Origin: Rhodoferax sp.
Lineage (GTDB): Bacteria > Pseudomonadota > Gammaproteobacteria > Burkholderiales > Burkholderiaceae_C
NCBI GenBank assembly: GCA_019449595.1
Contig: JAGRPL010000014.1
Location: 1-64,000 of the forward strand
DNA length: 64,000 nucleotides
Reading direction: 5' to 3'
How positions within the stretch are numbered: position 1 is the stretch's first letter; every line of letters starts with the position of its first letter. Shown here in pieces: positions 61,797-64,000 of this stretch. The notes under the pieces are model-generated. The model searched no databases, was not told where the DNA came from, and was given only the letters and a program-made list of their open reading frames with translations. The position numbers and the translations under genes are program-made.

Positions 61797-63131
61797 TCAC
61801 AGGCGCACTTCGCCATCCCCCAGCACCACGTATTTGAGCGAGGTCAACCCCTCGATGCCCACCGGGCCCCGGGCGTGGAACTTGTCGGTGCTGATGCCAA
61901 TCTCGGCCCCCAGCCCGTACTCGAAGCCGTCGGCAAAGCGGGTACTGGTGTTGACCATCACGCTGGCCGAGTCGACCTCGCGCAGGAAGCGCTGGGCATG
62001 CATGTGGTCGCGCGTGAGGATGGCGTCGGTGTGGTGGCTCGAATACCGGTTGATGTGGGCAATGGCGGCATCCAGACCGTCCACGACCTTGATGCTGACG
62101 ATGGGCGCCAGGTACTCCTCGTACCAGTCGCTCTCCTGGGCGACCACCAGCTTGGGCGCCACGAACGCTCCTGAAACCATAGCATCCTGCGCAGGATCTG
62201 CGGGGGCCTGGTGCCAGTTTCCACCCAAAATGGCAAGCGCCTCGGCATCGCAGCGCATCTCCACGCCCTTGGCGGCGTAGATGGCACCGATGCGGGGTAG
62301 GAAATCCGCCGCCACGCCACGCGCCACCAGCAGGCCTTCGGCGGCGTTGCAGGGGCTGTACTTGCTGGTCTTGGCGTTGTCGGCCACCTTGACGGCCATG
62401 GCCACGTCACAGGGATCGTCCACATAGACATGGCAGTTGCCGTCCAGGTGCTTGATGACCGGCACCTTGGCACCGGCGCTGATGCGCTCGATCAGGCTTT
62501 TTCCCCCGCGCGGGATGATCACGTCCACGTACTGCGGCATGGCGATGAGCTGGCCCACCACCTCGCGATCGGTGGTCTGCACCAGTTGCACGGCATCGGC
62601 GGGCAGGCCGCTCTCGGCCAGCGCCTGCTGCACCAACCGGGCCAGCGCCTTGTTGGAATCGATGGCCTCGGAGCCGCCGCGCAGGATGCAGGCGTTGCCG
62701 CTCTTGATGGACAGGCTGGCCGCCTCGATGGTGACGTTGGGCCGGCTCTCGAAAATCATGCCGAACACGCCAATGGGCACGCGCATCTGGCCGACGCGGA
62801 TGCCGCTGGGCTGCTGCTTCATGCCGAGGATCTCGCCAATGACGTCGGGCATGGCGGCAAGCTGCTCGCAGCCCTGGGCGCAGGTCTCGATCACCTTGGG
62901 GGTCAGCTTCAGGCGGTCCACCAGGGGGGCGGCCAAGCCGGCGGCCACGGCCCGCTCCAGGTCCTTGGCATTGTCGACCTGCAGGGCTTGCACGTTGTCG
63001 CGCAGCAGGCGGGCCAGTGCCCGCAGCGCTGCGTTTTTGGTAGCTGCAGACGCAGAGGCCATAAGGGCCGAAGCCACTTTGGCCTGCGAACCCAAGGCCT
63101 GGGTGTATTCGGTGATGTTGATCGCGTTCAT
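61797..63131 (-). CDS. proA: Gamma-glutamyl phosphate reductase
   Basis: A 444-residue enzyme of proline synthesis, about 27 longer than E. coli ProA. The start [20 protein letters not shown] is used. [20 protein letters not shown] near residue 118, [29 protein letters not shown] and the catalytic Cys in [14 protein letters not shown] near 263 are family marks. [17 protein letters not shown] closes the fold. Two segments match the dispersed repeat: one after ILGGN (62167-62232), which is an insertion of about 20 residues, and one near the N-terminus (63028-63087). Confidence 0.94.
   Translation of the reverse strand: MNAINITEYTQALGSQAKVASALMASASAATKNAALRALARLLRDNVQALQVDNAKDLERAVAAGLAAPLVDRLKLTPKVIETCAQGCEQLAAMPDVIGEILGMKQQPSGIRVGQMRVPIGVFGMIFESRPNVTIEAASLSIKSGNACILRGGSEAIDSNKALARLVQQALAESGLPADAVQLVQTTDREVVGQLIAMPQYVDVIIPRGGKSLIERISAGAKVPVIKHLDGNCHVYVDDPCDVAMAVKVADNAKTSKYSPCNAAEGLLVARGVAADFLPRIGAIYAAKGVEMRCDAEALAILGGNWHQAPADPAQDAMVSGAFVAPKLVVAQESDWYEEYLAPIVSIKVVDGLDAAIAHINRYSSHHTDAILTRDHMHAQRFLREVDSASVMVNTSTRFADGFEYGLGAEIGISTDKFHARGPVGIEGLTSLKYVVLGDGEVRL
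62167..62232 (+). repeat. Dispersed repeat, copy F, inside proA
   Basis: On the plus strand GCT-N11-AGC (62167-62183), N6, CGCA (62190-62193), N19, GCC (62213-62215) and CACCCAAAA at the end match the family. The copy lies antisense to proA with an open frame, encoding the segment between ILGGN and VAQESDW. It is the clearest coding insertion besides that of srkA. Confidence 0.8.
63028..63087 (+). repeat. Dispersed repeat, copy G, near the 5' end of proA
   Basis: GCT-N11-AGC (63028-63044), N6, CGCA (63051-63054) and GCC at 63073-63075 (N18 instead of N19) fit the family. It encodes [18 protein letters not shown] of ProA, a part that aligns with other ProA proteins without a gap, so it may be a replacement or, less likely, coincidence. 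Confidence 0.6.
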
Positions 63132-63177
63132 GGCGGCATTTTCGCATGCCCCTGCCAGGGGGCAAGCGAAAACGGCG

Positions 63178-64000
63178 CTAGCGGGAACGCCCGGGCCTCG
63201 GGGCCGCAGCACACAGGGCGCACAGCTGCAGGGCCAGCCGGTGCAGCGCCTGCCAGCCGGTGGCGGGCCAGCCGGGCTGCTTCAGGCCCTTAACGATGCC
63301 GTCCACCACATGGGCCGCCTGCAGCAGTTCCGCCAGCGCACCCTCGCTCACCCGCGGCAGCACGCGCTCGAACAGGCGCTCGCGCACGCCCCAGATGCGC
63401 TGCTCGCGCAGCGCCATGGGCAGGGGGCGCCCGGCGCCCATGGCGTCTTTCACGCGCTTCAAGGCGCGGATGTCTTCGCTCAGCGTGTAGTGCACCAGCA
63501 CCTCGGCCTCGCCTTCGGCCTGCAGGCCGTCGAGCATGCGCTGCACGCGCAGGGCCTGGCCGCCGAGCACGGCTTCGGAGAGTTTGAAGACGTCGTAGCG
63601 GGCCACGTTCAGCACGGCCCCCTCCACCTGCTCGAAACTGAGCACCCCCGCGTCCGCGCCGGCGGCCACGGGAAACAGCAAGCCCAGCTTCTGGATTTCC
63701 TGGTGGGCGGCCAGCAGGTTGCCCTCCACCCGGTCGGCAAAGAACTGCAACGTGCGCTGGCCTTCCTCGCCGGCGGCCACGCGCTGGCCCTGGCTGGCCA
63801 GACGTTGGGCAATCCACTGCGGCAGCGCCTGGCGTTCCACCGGTTCGATGGCGATGGCCACGCCAAAGCTTTCCAGAGCCGCAAACCAGGCCGTGGATTT
63901 GGTCATCTTGTCCAGCCGCGGCAGCAGCACGACGGTGAGGGTGGAGTCGTTGCCCTGCGCCGCCTCGGCCAGTTGCTGCAGCGCCACGCTGCCGTCCTTG
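63178..64000 (-). CDS. holA: DNA polymerase III subunit delta, C-terminal part
   Basis: The 5' end of the gene lies beyond the window. The visible 274 residues cover the middle and C-terminal domains of the clamp-loader delta subunit: [69 protein letters not shown], and a C-terminal region with [21 protein letters not shown]. Delta opens the beta clamp for loading. It ends 46 bases before proA on the same strand, so both may share a transcript. The C-terminus ends in an Ala/Arg-rich tail ([11 protein letters not shown]). Confidence 0.9.
   Translation of the reverse strand, partial: KDGSVALQQLAEAAQGNDSTLTVVLLPRLDKMTKSTAWFAALESFGVAIAIEPVERQALPQWIAQRLASQGQRVAAGEEGQRTLQFFADRVEGNLLAAHQEIQKLGLLFPVAAGADAGVLSFEQVEGAVLNVARYDVFKLSEAVLGGQALRVQRMLDGLQAEGEAEVLVHYTLSEDIRALKRVKDAMGAGRPLPMALREQRIWGVRERLFERVLPRVSEGALAELLQAAHVVDGIVKGLKQPGWPATGWQALHRLALQLCALCAAAPRPGRSR

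Overview
The window looks like a chromosomal segment of a high-GC betaproteobacterium of the Burkholderiales, most likely Comamonadaceae (Rhodoferax/Polaromonas/Acidovorax-like). The evidence is the codon usage, the proteobacterial-type gshA, the 2-Cys OhrR/Ohr pair, and a short dispersed repeat found seven times here. I see no rRNA or tRNA genes, CRISPR array, insertion sequence, phage genes or origin. No gene-free stretch exceeds 300 bases. The longest, 9982-10266, holds a promoter/operator and a terminator.

Positions 1-15,480 form one functional unit on the minus strand. The order of transcription is badH, badI, aliB, aliA, badK, an acyl-CoA dehydrogenase, a bifunctional hydratase/dehydrogenase, a 3-oxoadipyl-CoA-type thiolase and the start of ETF-ubiquinone oxidoreductase. 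Together these activate cyclohexanecarboxylate to its CoA ester, oxidise and open the ring to pimeloyl-CoA, and start beta-oxidation of that dicarboxylyl-CoA. ETF-QO would pass the electrons to quinone. Upstream lies a five-gene branched-chain-amino-acid-type ABC uptake system, and a divergent MarR regulator follows. Two near-identical promoter/operator modules, one before badH and one before the transporter, suggest joint control.

Positions 15,500-31,700 carry a small unknown gene, a D-aminoacylase-like amidohydrolase, bioA-bioD-bioF, panD, nadC-nadA, two large PAS/GGDEF/EAL c-di-GMP proteins, and nadB preceded by a small unknown gene. The cofactor theme is biotin, pantothenate and NAD.

Positions 31,650-46,100 hold a beta-lactamase-fold protein, AMP nucleosidase, a membrane diguanylate cyclase, a NodI/NodJ-like ABC exporter, two flavin-barrel (PPOX-like) proteins of which one is a PPOX-GAF-winged-helix fusion, a hemerythrin protein with a four-helix membrane partner, a GMC oxidoreductase, ohrR-ohr, a DUF2855 protein, a small K+ channel and a metallophosphoesterase.

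Positions 46,100-64,000 hold a Ser/Thr kinase fused to a universal-stress domain, srkA, a DUF2520 dehydrogenase, a PAP2 phosphatase with a GT39-type glycosyltransferase, a tautomerase, a Sel1-repeat protein with two CbxX-type AAA+ domains, a class II amidotransferase, gshB, benE, kup, gshA, proA and the 3' part of holA.

The most notable signals are the cyclohexanecarboxylate regulon with its paired operators, a Glu-to-Asp change at the usual catalytic position of the AliB-like dehydrogenase, the seven-copy repeat family that always overlaps coding sequence or start/stop codons, the Sel1/double-AAA protein, the kinase-USP fusion, and a probably leaderless ohrR transcript behind two tandem operator boxes.
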